Below are positions 28,665 to 37,349 of a DNA stretch of 40,222 nt, one piece after another. The number at the start of each line of letters is the position of its first letter. Within the stretch, counting starts at the first letter, position 1. The DNA comes from Pseudomonadota bacterium. Lineage in GTDB: Bacteria > Pseudomonadota > Gammaproteobacteria > Xanthomonadales > Xanthomonadaceae. A model generated the notes under the pieces. The model was not told the origin of the DNA. It worked only from the letters and a program-made list of their open reading frames with translations, and searched no databases. The translations under genes and the position numbers were made by a program. Location: positions 1-40,222 of the forward strand of contig JAEWGI010000077.1 of the NCBI GenBank assembly GCA_023388355.1, given 5' to 3'.

Positions 28665-30503
28665 ATGAGATCGACCGCCCTGCTGCTGTGCCTCCTGCTG
28701 TGCGTACTGCTGCCGGTGCAGGCCGCGTCGATCTCCCGGGTCGAACCCGCGAACTGGTGGATCGGCATGCGTCACCACCAGGTCGAGCTGCTGCTGTACG
28801 GCGACGACATCGCCGCGCTGCGGCCGCGCATCGCGCACCCGGGCGTGCGCGTGGCCGGGGTGCAGGCGCTGGAGAACCCGAACTACCTGTTTGTCGCCGT
28901 CGACATCGCCGACGATGCCGCGCCGGGCGAGATGGACATCGAACTGCTCGACGGCGACGCCGTGGCCGCGCGCCACCGCTGGCGGCTGGACGCGCGCGAA
29001 CCGTCTCCGCCGCGCGGCTTCGACGGCGGCGACGCGATCTACCTGATCACACCGGACCGCTTCGCCAACGGCGATCCGGGCAACGACAGCGTGGCCGGCA
29101 TGCGCGAGGCCGCCAACCGCGCCGATCCCGACGGCCGCCACGGCGGCGATCTCGCCGGCATGCGTGCGCGCCTGGGCTATATCGCCGCGCTCGGCTTCAC
29201 CCGCATCTGGCCCACGCCGGTGCTGGAGAACGACCAGCCCGACACGTCTTACCACGGCTACGCGATCACCGACCTGTACCGGGTCGATCCGCGCATGGGC
29301 AGCAACGGGGATTTCCGCGCGCTGTCGCGCGAGGCGCGCGAGCACGGCATCGGCATCGTGATGGACGTGGTGCTCAACCACATCGGCTCGCAGCACTGGT
29401 GGATGCGCGACCTGCCCAGCCGCGACTGGATCAACAACGAAGGCCGCTTCAGCCCCACCAACCACCGCCGCACCACCATCCAGGATCCTTACGCGGCGCC
29501 CGGCGACCGAGCCGGCTTCACCGACGGCTGGTTCGTCGACACCATGCCCGACCTCAACCAGCGCCAGCCGCAGCTGGCGCGCTACCTGATCCAGAACACC
29601 CTGTGGTGGATCGAATACGCCGGCCTGGCCGGCATCCGCGAGGACACCTTCGGTTACGCCGACGCAGACTTCCTGTCGCGGTGGGCGAAGGCGGTGATGG
29701 ACGAATACCCCGACTTCGACATGGTCGGCGAGGAGTGGAGCCCGAACCCGGCGATCGTCGCCCACTGGCAGCGCGGCAAGGCCAACGCCAGCGGCCACGT
29801 CCCGCGCATGACCAGCATGATGGACTTCCCCACCCACATCGCCCTGCGCGATGCGCTGCTGCGCCCCGACACCTGGGAAAGCGGCTGGATGCCACTGTAC
29901 GAGGCGCTGGCCAACGACTTCCTGTATCCGGACCCCGCCGCGCTGGTGGTGTTCGCCGAAAACCACGACACCACACGGCTGCTGGCCCACGTCGACGGCG
30001 ACCTCGGGCTGTGGAAACTCGGCCTGGCCTGGGTCGCGACCATCCGCGGCGTGCCGCAGTTCTACTACGGTTCGGAGGTGCTGCTGCGCGGGCCGGCCGA
30101 ACGCCACGACGGCCAGCTGCGCGCGGACATGCCCGGCGGCTGGGCCGGCGACGCGGCCAACGCCTTCACCGGCGAGGGCCTGGACGCGGAGCAGCGCGAG
30201 GCCCGGGAGTTCGTGCGCCGGCTGTTCAACTGGCGCAAGGGCGCGACCGCGGTGCACGCGGGCAGCCTCGTGCACTACGCGCCGGAAGACGGGGTGTACG
30301 TGTACTTCCGCGAACACGAAGGCCGCAAGGTGATGGTCGCGCTCAACCGCAACCCGGCGGACACGCCGCTCGCGCTCGGACGCTTCGCCGGGTCGATCGG
30401 CGACGCGCGCACCGGCACCGACGTGCTGACCGGCCGGCGGATGCCGCTGGGCGAGGCGCTGCGCCTGCCGGCCCGCGCGCCGCTGATCCTGGAACTCGAC
30501 TGA
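28665..30503 (+). CDS. Exported GH13 alpha-amylase family enzyme (cyclomaltodextrinase/neopullulanase-like)
   Basis: A 612-residue protein with a Sec signal peptide ([17 protein letters not shown]). An N-terminal beta domain (about 22-110: [24 protein letters not shown]) is of the type found in SusA-like cyclomaltodextrinases. A GH13 barrel follows. The four conserved regions are [15 protein letters not shown] (nucleophile D327), MVGEEW (acid E356) and FAENHDTTR (D435). A C-terminal beta-sandwich closes the protein. It should cut alpha-1,4 (and perhaps alpha-1,6) glucans in the periplasm. I chose the ATG at 28665 because GGGAA lies 8 bases before it; an ATG three codons upstream (28656) is the alternative. 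No sugar transporter or regulator is adjacent. Confidence 0.92.
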   Translation: MRSTALLLCLLLCVLLPVQAASISRVEPANWWIGMRHHQVELLLYGDDIAALRPRIAHPGVRVAGVQALENPNYLFVAVDIADDAAPGEMDIELLDGDAVAARHRWRLDAREPSPPRGFDGGDAIYLITPDRFANGDPGNDSVAGMREAANRADPDGRHGGDLAGMRARLGYIAALGFTRIWPTPVLENDQPDTSYHGYAITDLYRVDPRMGSNGDFRALSREAREHGIGIVMDVVLNHIGSQHWWMRDLPSRDWINNEGRFSPTNHRRTTIQDPYAAPGDRAGFTDGWFVDTMPDLNQRQPQLARYLIQNTLWWIEYAGLAGIREDTFGYADADFLSRWAKAVMDEYPDFDMVGEEWSPNPAIVAHWQRGKANASGHVPRMTSMMDFPTHIALRDALLRPDTWESGWMPLYEALANDFLYPDPAALVVFAENHDTTRLLAHVDGDLGLWKLGLAWVATIRGVPQFYYGSEVLLRGPAERHDGQLRADMPGGWAGDAANAFTGEGLDAEQREAREFVRRLFNWRKGATAVHAGSLVHYAPEDGVYVYFREHEGRKVMVALNRNPADTPLALGRFAGSIGDARTGTDVLTGRRMPLGEALRLPARAPLILELD

Positions 30504-30527
30504 GCCCGGCCGCGTGCGTGCCGCTGC

Positions 30528-33005
30528 TCAGCCGGCACCGGCCAGCGCGCGGACGCGCCGCCGCGACCGTCCGCTCCAGCGGGTGGACAGTTGCGCCAGG
30601 CTGCCCGTCCCGAGGCCGGCCACCGCGGCCAGCGCCCACCCGCCCGGGCCCAGCGGCCGCAGGTGCACCCAGTCGGCCAGCGCCGGCACCTGGACCAGCA
30701 GCACCAGCGAAGCCACCGAAGCCAGCGCCACCGCGCGCGCCGTGGGCGAGGACAGCCCCGACAGCACCGCAGTGGCCGCCACGCTGGCCAGCACCAGGGT
30801 GGCCATGGCCAGGGTGCGGGCGAGCGTCGGATCGCCCGCGGCCAGTCCGGCGCGATAGGCGAGCAGGACCGCCGCGGTCACGGCCAGCCCGGTGAGCACG
30901 ATCGCGGCCCAGGCCCGGCGCCCGAAGAAGGCGGCGCGCCGGCCCCGGTCGGCCGGGGCCATGCGCCCGGGCGGCGGCGGATCCTGGAACGCCAGCAGCG
31001 CGGTGGGATGGATCAGCAGTTCCAGCCAGACGATGTGGATCGGCAGGTACAGCAGCGGCTGGCCCGCCAGCGGCACCAGCGTCGCGGTCAGCACCAGCGG
31101 CAGGTGTACCACCAGCAGGTAGGCGAAACTCGACTGCAGGTTGCGGAACAGCTGCCGGCCTTCGGCGATCGCACCCACGATGGTGCGGAAGTTGTCGTCG
31201 AGCAGCACGATCGAGGCCAGCTCGCGGCTGCTCTGCGAGCCCGAGCCACCCATCGCGATGCCGATGTCGGCCGCCTGCAGGGCCGGCGCATCGTTCACGC
31301 CGTCGCCGGTCACCGCCACGATCTCGCCCTGGCGCTGCAGCCACTGCACCAGCTGGAGCTTCTGCGCCGGCACCGCGCGCGCCACCACGTCGACTTCGGC
31401 CAGGGCCGCCTCGTCCTGCCCCAGTTCGTCCATCGTCGCGACCCGCGGCTCGCCCCCGCCCAGCCCCGCCTCGCGGGCGATGGCGCGCGCGGTGCCGGGA
31501 TGGTCGCCGGTGACCATGATCACGCGGATGCCGGCCTCGTCGCAGGCGCGCACCGCCTCGCGCACGCCCGCACGCAGCGGATCGGCGAACACCAGCAGGC
31601 CGGCGAAGGCGAACCCCGCGTCCGGCTCGGCGGGGTCGGGGGCGACGGCCTGCAGCGTGCGCGAGGCGAAGGCGATGACCTTGTGCCCCGCGTCGGCATG
31701 CCCGGCCACGCGGTCGCGCCAGGCGTCGGCCTCTTCCGGGGCCAGGGTGCACAGGGCGAGCACGGTTTCCGGCGCGCCCTTGGTGACCGCCTGCACTGTG
31801 CCGCCGGCCGCCGGCCAGAGCGCGGTTTCGCGGCGGCGCGCCTCGGTGAACGGGAACACCAGCAGCGGCCCGGGCGCCCGCTCGACGGCAGGCGCGACGA
31901 GCGCCAGGATCGCCTCGTCGAGCGGATCGCCGCTGTCGCCGCGGCAGGCCAGGGCCGCAAGCCCCAGCAGCGCATCGGCATCCAGCCCTGCAGCGGGCAG
32001 CCGGTGGACCAGCGCCAGCCGGCCTTCGGTCATGGTCCCGGTCTTGTCCGAGCAGATGCAGCTGACCCGGCCGATGTTCTCCACCGCCACCGCGCGCCGC
32101 ACCAGCGCCTGGCGCCGCGCCAGCCGGTACACGCCCGCGCCCAGGAAGAAGGTGAACACCACCGGGAATTCCTCCGGCAAGGCCGCGACCGCCAGGGTCA
32201 CGGCGCTGAGCAGGGCATCGACCAGGCCGTGGCCCTGGAGCAGCCGGATCGCCGCCAGCAGCACGCAGATCGCCAGCGCGGCCACCAGCAGCACGCCGAC
32301 CAGGCGCGCGATCGCCTGCTGCAGCGGCGTGCGCGCATGCGAGCCCTGCACCGCCAGGCGCACGATATCGCCGTACAGCGTCTCGGCCCCGGTGTAGGCG
32401 ACGCGCATCCGGGCGGTCCCGGTGAGCAGGCGCGTACCGGCGGCCATCCAGTGCCCGGGCGCGGCGGCCGTCGCGCCGGCCGGCAGCGGTTGCTTGGAGA
32501 CCGGCAGCGACTCCCCGCTCAGCATCGACTCGTCCACCTGCAGGCCCTCGCCCGCGTGCACCAGGGCGTCGGCGGGCACCGCCTCGCCGGGGCCCACCTC
32601 GACCAGGTCGCCGGGCACCAGCTCGCCGGACGGGAGCGTGGTCCAGGCCCCATCGCGCAGCACCCGGGCGGTGCCGGCCAGGCGGCTGGCCAGGCCCTGG
32701 GTGGAGGCCTGGGTCCGGCGGTGCAGGTAGGCGTCCATGCCGACCAGCGGAATCAAAGCGACCAGCAGGATGGTCGCCTCCACGCGGTCGCCCAGCCAGG
32801 CGAACAGCGCCGCGGTGCCCAGCAGGAACCACAACATCGGGTCGCGCAGGGTCTCGCGCGCCAGCATCCACCAGGTCGGCGGCGGCGCCTCGACGATGTC
32901 GTTGCGGCCGTAGTGCGCGCGGCGCAGCGCGGCCTCGGCCTGCGACAGGCCGGCATCGGTGCCCAGCAGTCCCTGCAACCGCTGCGACGGGATCTTCGCG
33001 TGCAT
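30528..33005 (-). CDS. Cation-transporting P-type ATPase
   Basis: An 825-residue P-type ATPase without an N-terminal metal-binding domain. It has an N-terminal cation-ATPase segment, two helices (about 53-92), an actuator domain with MLSGES (161-166), helices 3-4 with PEEFP (277-281), and the phosphorylation site DKTGTM (D320). A nucleotide-binding KGAPE, a hinge TGDGVNDAPAL and six C-terminal helices follow. The layout is that of the P2-type pumps, but the helix-4 motif is PEEFP rather than PEGLP (Ca pumps) or CPC (heavy metals), and helix 6 reads WLELLIHPTALLAF. The transported ion is therefore not assignable. It ends 25 bases from the GH13 stop codon, convergent. Confidence 0.9.
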   Translation of the reverse strand: MHAKIPSQRLQGLLGTDAGLSQAEAALRRAHYGRNDIVEAPPPTWWMLARETLRDPMLWFLLGTAALFAWLGDRVEATILLVALIPLVGMDAYLHRRTQASTQGLASRLAGTARVLRDGAWTTLPSGELVPGDLVEVGPGEAVPADALVHAGEGLQVDESMLSGESLPVSKQPLPAGATAAAPGHWMAAGTRLLTGTARMRVAYTGAETLYGDIVRLAVQGSHARTPLQQAIARLVGVLLVAALAICVLLAAIRLLQGHGLVDALLSAVTLAVAALPEEFPVVFTFFLGAGVYRLARRQALVRRAVAVENIGRVSCICSDKTGTMTEGRLALVHRLPAAGLDADALLGLAALACRGDSGDPLDEAILALVAPAVERAPGPLLVFPFTEARRRETALWPAAGGTVQAVTKGAPETVLALCTLAPEEADAWRDRVAGHADAGHKVIAFASRTLQAVAPDPAEPDAGFAFAGLLVFADPLRAGVREAVRACDEAGIRVIMVTGDHPGTARAIAREAGLGGGEPRVATMDELGQDEAALAEVDVVARAVPAQKLQLVQWLQRQGEIVAVTGDGVNDAPALQAADIGIAMGGSGSQSSRELASIVLLDDNFRTIVGAIAEGRQLFRNLQSSFAYLLVVHLPLVLTATLVPLAGQPLLYLPIHIVWLELLIHPTALLAFQDPPPPGRMAPADRGRRAAFFGRRAWAAIVLTGLAVTAAVLLAYRAGLAAGDPTLARTLAMATLVLASVAATAVLSGLSSPTARAVALASVASLVLLVQVPALADWVHLRPLGPGGWALAAVAGLGTGSLAQLSTRWSGRSRRRVRALAGAG

Positions 33006-33152
33006 CCGGCCCTCCCTAGGGCTGTCGACCGACCTACCCGCGCCGCGCGATCGTGGCTGGCGCGGCGACCGGGACCAAGTGCACCACCCGTCGCGACAAA
33101 TTGGAACCGTGCACGCCGGCGACACGCGACCGGCGGGCCGCGGCGCCTGGAC

Positions 33153-33758
33153 CTACAGCTCCAGCCAGCCGGCCACCACGGCCCGCAGCTCGTCGACCCC
33201 GGCCTTGGTCTCGGCCGAGAAGGCCTGTACCCCCACGCTGTCGCCGTACGCGGCCGAAAGCTGCCTGCGCACCGCCTGGACCGCATTGCCGGCCGCGCCG
33301 CGCGAGAGTTTGTCGGCCTTGGTCAGCAGCGCGTGCGCCGGCAGGCCGCGGCGCATCGCATAGCCCAGCATCTGCAGGTCGTAGTCCTTCAGCGGATGAC
33401 GGACGTCCATCACCACCACCAGCCCGCGCAGGGCGAAGCGGTTCTGGAACCATTCGTCGATGAACGCCTGCCAGTGTTCGCGCAGGGCCAGCGGGACCTT
33501 GGCGTAACCGTAGCCGGGCAGGTCGACCAGGTACCTGTCCTCGTGCGGCGGCAGGGCGAAATACACCAGTTGCTGCGTCCGGCCGGGGGTTTTCGACACT
33601 CGCGCCAGCGCCTTCTGCTGGCACAGGGCGTTGAGCGCGCTGGACTTGCCGGCGTTCGAGCGGCCGGCGAAGGCGACTTCGGCGCCGCCGTCGGGCGGCA
33701 GCTGCCTGGGAGTGTGGGCGGCCAGAAGATAGCTGGCGCGCGCGAACGGGTTGGACAT
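33153..33758 (-). CDS. engB: Ribosome biogenesis GTPase EngB (YihA/YsxC)
   Basis: A 201-residue small GTPase needed for assembly of the 50S ribosomal subunit. G1 is GRSNAGKSS (32-40), G2 is the TPGRTQ threonine, G3 is DLPGYGYAKV (79-88) and G4 is TKADKL near residue 146. A short SAET-type G5 follows. The N-terminal FARASYLLAAHTPRQLPPDGGAEVAFAG is typical. It starts at ATG 33758 and is divergent from cytochrome c4 across a 145-base gap, a gene order shared with Pseudomonas and Xanthomonas. Confidence 0.95.
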   Translation of the reverse strand: MSNPFARASYLLAAHTPRQLPPDGGAEVAFAGRSNAGKSSALNALCQQKALARVSKTPGRTQQLVYFALPPHEDRYLVDLPGYGYAKVPLALREHWQAFIDEWFQNRFALRGLVVVMDVRHPLKDYDLQMLGYAMRRGLPAHALLTKADKLSRGAAGNAVQAVRRQLSAAYGDSVGVQAFSAETKAGVDELRAVVAGWLEL

Positions 33759-33816
33759 CCGGGGTCCTGGAGATCGGGGCGACGCCTAGCTTCTCACGCC
33801 AGCCGCGGCCCGCGGT

Positions 33817-33846
33817 TTGACCGTCCCGGTGGCCGACCGCGATAAT
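33817..33846 (+). promoter_or_regulatory. Promoter for the cytochrome c4 operon
   Basis: TTGACC (33817-33822) and GATAAT (33841-33846) are separated by 18 bases, a good sigma-70 match. The ATG lies 57 bases after the -10, with GGAG (33893-33896) as ribosome binding site. It lies in the gap between the divergent engB and cytochrome genes. Confidence 0.65.
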
Positions 33847-33903
33847 CCCGGGCCTTGCGACCGCACGGCAGCGGCCGCGTTACCGTTTTTCCGGAGCACA
33901 GCA

Positions 33904-34797
33904 ATGCGCCACGTCCGCGCCATCGGTTTCGCCGGTCTCCTCGCCCTCGTGGCCGGCGCCGTCGCGTTCGCCCAGTCCACCGTCGAGCCGCTGCCGGAGA
34001 ATCCGCCAGTCGACGTCGCGCCGCTGGAAGCCGGTGCACTGGCCGCCCTGGCCAAGACCCAGGCCGGCGACGCCGAGCGCGGCGCCAGCCTCGCCAGCAC
34101 CTGCACCGCCTGCCACGGCATGGACGGCAATCCGCCCGACGGCCTGCCCTATCCGCGCATCGCCGGCCAGAGCGAGCGCTACATCGCCCACCAGCTGGCG
34201 GTGTTCAAGAGCGGCGAGCGCAACAGCGGCATGGCGGCGGCGATGATCCCCTTCGCCCAGCCCCTCAGCGCGCAGGACATGCGCGACCTGGGCGCGTACT
34301 TCGCGACCAAGGCCGCCGGCGCCGGCCTGGCCGACGACTCCGTGGTCGCGGGCGGCGAATACGACGGCCTGAAGTTCTACCAGATCGGCGAGCGGCTCTA
34401 CCGCAGCGGCGACGCCGGCCGCGGCATCCCCGCCTGCATGGCCTGCCACGGGCCGGCCGGCGCCGGCAACCCGGGTCCGGCGTGGCCGGCCGTCGCCGGC
34501 CAGGAAGCGGGCTATGTCGACCGCCGCCTGCAGGAATACCGCGCGGGCACGACCGGCCAGCAGGACCGGCACCAGTTCGACATCATGGCCAGCGTCGCCG
34601 CGTCGCTGACCGACCAGGAGATCCAGTCCCTGGCCAGCTACCTGCAGGGCCTGCACGCGCGTCCCGACGCCGCCACCCTGGCCGCGATCGAGGCCGCCGG
34701 CCAGGCCGCGCCGGTCGCCGCACCCGCCCCCGCCCCGGCCGAGCCGGTCGAGGCGCCGGCCGACGCCGCGCCCGACGCGGACGCCCAGGGCTCCTGA
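33904..34797 (+). CDS. Cytochrome c4 (dihaem)
   Basis: A 297-residue periplasmic electron carrier. The signal peptide (AIGFAGLLALVAGAVAFAQ) is followed by two class I cytochrome c domains. Each has a haem site: CTACH (C67, C70, H71) and CMACH (C178, C181, H182). Probable axial methionines are M114 (AAAMIPFA) and M228 (DIMASVA). Cytochrome c4 delivers electrons to terminal oxidases. The protein is longer than usual because of a ~45-residue alanine/proline/acidic tail after residue 255, which lacks secondary-structure signals and may tether or space the domain. It is followed 45 bases later by the first DsbA-like gene. Confidence 0.93.
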   Translation: MRHVRAIGFAGLLALVAGAVAFAQSTVEPLPENPPVDVAPLEAGALAALAKTQAGDAERGASLASTCTACHGMDGNPPDGLPYPRIAGQSERYIAHQLAVFKSGERNSGMAAAMIPFAQPLSAQDMRDLGAYFATKAAGAGLADDSVVAGGEYDGLKFYQIGERLYRSGDAGRGIPACMACHGPAGAGNPGPAWPAVAGQEAGYVDRRLQEYRAGTTGQQDRHQFDIMASVAASLTDQEIQSLASYLQGLHARPDAATLAAIEAAGQAAPVAAPAPAPAEPVEAPADAAPDADAQGS

Positions 34798-34842
34798 GCC
34801 CGCGGCCGGCACCTGCCGGGCCACCGCGCCGGACCCGACGCC

Positions 34843-35484
34843 ATGTTCCGCCGCCTGGTCCTGCCGTGCCTGCTGGCGCTGCTGCCCCTGCTGCCGGCGG
34901 CCGCGCAGGCGCCGGTGGAGGGCGTGGACTACGTCCGCATCGACCAGGGCCAGCGCTGGCGCCCCGAGCCGGGCACGGTCGAGGTGGTCGAGATCTTCGC
35001 CTACACCTGCGGCCACTGCGACACGTTCCGGCCGCTGCTCGACGACTGGAAGCGCCGCGCGGCCGCGGACGTGCGGGTGCATTCCGTCCCCGCCGCCTAC
35101 GACCCGCGCAACGCCTACGCCCGCGCCTATTTCGCGCTCGAGGCGCTGGGACGGGAGGCCGAACTGCATCCGCGCCTGTTCGACGCGATCCACCGTGAAG
35201 GCAGCCTGCCCGGGCGCGGCGCCTCGATCGGGGAAGTGGTGGCCTTCCTGGCCGGCGAGGGGCTGGATCCGGCGCAGGTGGCCGCGGCCATGGAGGCCGC
35301 GACGACTGACGACAGAATGAACGCGGCGTACGCGTTTGCGGTGCGCAGCGGGATTCAGGCCACCCCCACCCTCATCATCAACGGCAGATACCGCGTGCTC
35401 GGGCGCACGCTGCGCGACAGCCTGCGCATCGCCGAGGGCCTGATTGCGAGGGAACGTGCGATGGAACGCGCAGTTCCGCGCTGA
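34843..35484 (+). CDS. DsbA-like thiol:disulfide interchange protein (CGHC)
   Basis: A 213-residue periplasmic thioredoxin-fold protein with a Sec signal peptide (hydrophobic to about residue 22). The active site is EIFAYTCGHCDTF (C56-C59), and the cis-proline loop is QATPTLIINGRYRV. DsbA proteins oxidise cysteines of exported proteins; here CGHC replaces the usual CPHC, which is expected to shift the redox potential. It is in the cytochrome c4 - dsbA - dsbA cluster, 63 bases before the second homologue. That pairing is conserved in relatives and suggests linked roles in envelope thiol chemistry or cytochrome c maturation. Confidence 0.9.
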   Translation: MFRRLVLPCLLALLPLLPAAAQAPVEGVDYVRIDQGQRWRPEPGTVEVVEIFAYTCGHCDTFRPLLDDWKRRAAADVRVHSVPAAYDPRNAYARAYFALEALGREAELHPRLFDAIHREGSLPGRGASIGEVVAFLAGEGLDPAQVAAAMEAATTDDRMNAAYAFAVRSGIQATPTLIINGRYRVLGRTLRDSLRIAEGLIARERAMERAVPR

Positions 35485-35547
35485 GCGCCCGTACGCCCAC
35501 GGCCATCGCGGTACGCTTCGCCCATCAGTTTCCAGGATCCCTTGCCG

Positions 35548-36405
35548 ATGAACCTTCGCGCCGCCTCCCGTCTCGCCCTGATGCCCGCCGCGCTGGCGCT
35601 GCTGCTGGTCGCCTGCCAACCCTCCGCGCCCGACCAGGCCGCCACCCCGCCGGCCGACGCCCCGGCCACGGCGCAGGCCGCGCCGGCCCCGGCCGAGCCG
35701 ATCGCCGACGAACCCGCGCTCGACCCCGATGCGGCTCCTGCGGACGCCCCCGCAGAGGCCCCGGCCGACGCCGCCGGCCCGGACGCGGACGCCGAAGCGC
35801 CGCCCGCGCCCGCCGCCGGCGCCTCCGCGGTCACCTTCGCCGTCCAGGGCGAGCACTACGAGCTGATCCCGGGCGGGCAACCGTTCGAGCCGCTCGACGG
35901 CAAGATCGAGGTGGTGGAGGTGTTCAACTACGTCTGCCCGGCCTGCGCCATGTTCCAGCCGCTGGTGAACAACTGGAAGGCACGGCTGCCGGCCGACGTG
36001 CGCTTCACCTACGTGCCCGCGCCCTTTGGCGGCAACTGGGATCCGTACGTGCGCGCCTACTACGCCGCCGAGGCGATGGGCATCGCCGACAAGGCCCACG
36101 ACGCGGTGTTCCAGGCGATCCACGTCGACCGCAGCCTCAAGGGCGAGCGCGGCAGCGATTCGCCCGAGGACATCGCCCGGGTCTACGCCCGCTTCGGCGC
36201 CGACCCGGCGCAGTTCGCCAGCACCATGGCCAGCTTCACGGTCAACGCCAAGTACGGTCGCGCCAAGCAGTACATCGCCCAGCAGCGCGCCAATTCGACC
36301 CCGACGATCATCGTCAACGGCCGCTACCGGATCAAGGCGCGCGATTTCGAGACCATGCTCGAGAACACCGACCGCGTGATCGCACAGGTGCGTGCAGGCG
36401 GCTGA
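35548..36405 (+). CDS. DsbA-like lipoprotein (CPAC)
   Basis: A 285-residue protein with a lipoprotein signal (LLLVAC, C23). A ~70-residue proline/alanine/acidic linker follows (about 24-93), and then a DsbA domain. The active site is FNYVCPACAMF (C130-C133), with cis-Pro loop NSTPTIIVNGRYRIK. It resembles the first DsbA over the folded part (GKIEVVEVFNYVCPAC; YVRAYYAAEAMGI). The linker would let a membrane-anchored enzyme reach into the periplasm. I start at ATG 35548; a TTG two codons earlier is possible. It is followed by the EEP-family gene after only 10 bases, so these form one operon. Confidence 0.9.
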   Translation: MNLRAASRLALMPAALALLLVACQPSAPDQAATPPADAPATAQAAPAPAEPIADEPALDPDAAPADAPAEAPADAAGPDADAEAPPAPAAGASAVTFAVQGEHYELIPGGQPFEPLDGKIEVVEVFNYVCPACAMFQPLVNNWKARLPADVRFTYVPAPFGGNWDPYVRAYYAAEAMGIADKAHDAVFQAIHVDRSLKGERGSDSPEDIARVYARFGADPAQFASTMASFTVNAKYGRAKQYIAQQRANSTPTIIVNGRYRIKARDFETMLENTDRVIAQVRAGG

Positions 36406-36415
36406 CGGGGCGGGC

Positions 36416-37174
36416 ATGTCGACCCAACAGCTGCGGCTGCTCAGCGCCAACATCCAGGCAGGCTCGAGCACCCGGCGCTACAGCGACTACGCCACCCGCA
36501 GCTGGTCGCACGTGCTGCCGGTGGGCAAGCGCGGCTCGCTCGACGCGATCGCCAGCCTCGCCGGCCAGCACGACATCGTCGGCCTGCAGGAAAGCGACCC
36601 GGGCAGCTGGCGCTCGGGCTTCACCAACCAGACCCACTACCTGGCCGAGCGCGCCGGCTTCGACTACTGGAGCCACCAGCCCAACCGCCGCGTGGGCAAC
36701 GTCGCCTCCAGCGCCAACGGCCTGCTCAGCCGGTTCGAACCGGTGCAGGTGGCCGACCATCCGCTGCCCGGGCGGATTTCCGGGCGCGGGGTGCTGCTGG
36801 GACATTTCGGCAACGGCAGCGAAGGGCTGACGGTGGCGGTCGCGCACCTGTCGCTGGGCGCGCAGTCGCGCCGGATGCAGCTGGATTTCATCGCCGAGCT
36901 GCTGCAGGACTTCCCCAACGCGGTGCTGATGGGCGACTTCAACTGCGTGGTCGACTGCCCGGAGATGGGCAACCTGTTCCGCCGCACCCGCCTGCAGCCG
37001 CCCGAATGCGCGGTGCACACCTTCCCGGCCTGGAAGCCGCAGCGCGCGATCGACCACATCCTGGTCTCCGACACCCTGCGCTGCCAGGGCCTGCGCGCCG
37101 TTCCGGCCGCGTTCTCCGACCACCTGGCGCTGTCGCTGAACCTGGAAGTGCCCGAGGCGGCGCTGCAGCGCTGA
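36416..37174 (+). CDS. Endonuclease/exonuclease/phosphatase family protein
   Basis: A 252-residue EEP-superfamily hydrolase. Catalytic positions include N12 (LSANIQAG), E59 (VGLQES), the HLSLG histidine near 143, the LMGDFNC pair near 170 and the C-terminal SDHLALS. These fit metal-dependent cleavage of a phosphodiester or phosphomonoester. No signal peptide is visible. The substrate is not known; DNA, RNA and phospholipid or inositol phosphates are all used in this superfamily. Its place after the dsbA genes is conserved in Pseudomonas and Xanthomonas. Confidence 0.88.
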   Translation: MSTQQLRLLSANIQAGSSTRRYSDYATRSWSHVLPVGKRGSLDAIASLAGQHDIVGLQESDPGSWRSGFTNQTHYLAERAGFDYWSHQPNRRVGNVASSANGLLSRFEPVQVADHPLPGRISGRGVLLGHFGNGSEGLTVAVAHLSLGAQSRRMQLDFIAELLQDFPNAVLMGDFNCVVDCPEMGNLFRRTRLQPPECAVHTFPAWKPQRAIDHILVSDTLRCQGLRAVPAAFSDHLALSLNLEVPEAALQR

Positions 37175-37349
37175 GGCGGGGCCGCGATCGGCGGCGGACC
37201 GGACGGCACGCGCTGCGACGGGACCACGCAAGCGACACCCCGCGACGGTTTTCAGGGCGGCCTGGGGCCCAGGCCCCCACCCATCCTTGACAACCCCGGC
37301 GCGCCCCGCGTCCCGGTGGCGCCGCGGCTGGCCGGGCATAATGCAGGCA

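Noticed and set aside
30591..33845. A 1084-codon plus-strand frame opposite the P-type ATPase and engB
   Set aside because: It mirrors both genes, is rich in Arg/Gln/His/Gly and has no domain. It is an antisense shadow.
37287..37342. TTGACA and CATAAT before plsB as a promoter
   Set aside because: The spacer is 44 bases, far too long for a sigma-70 promoter.
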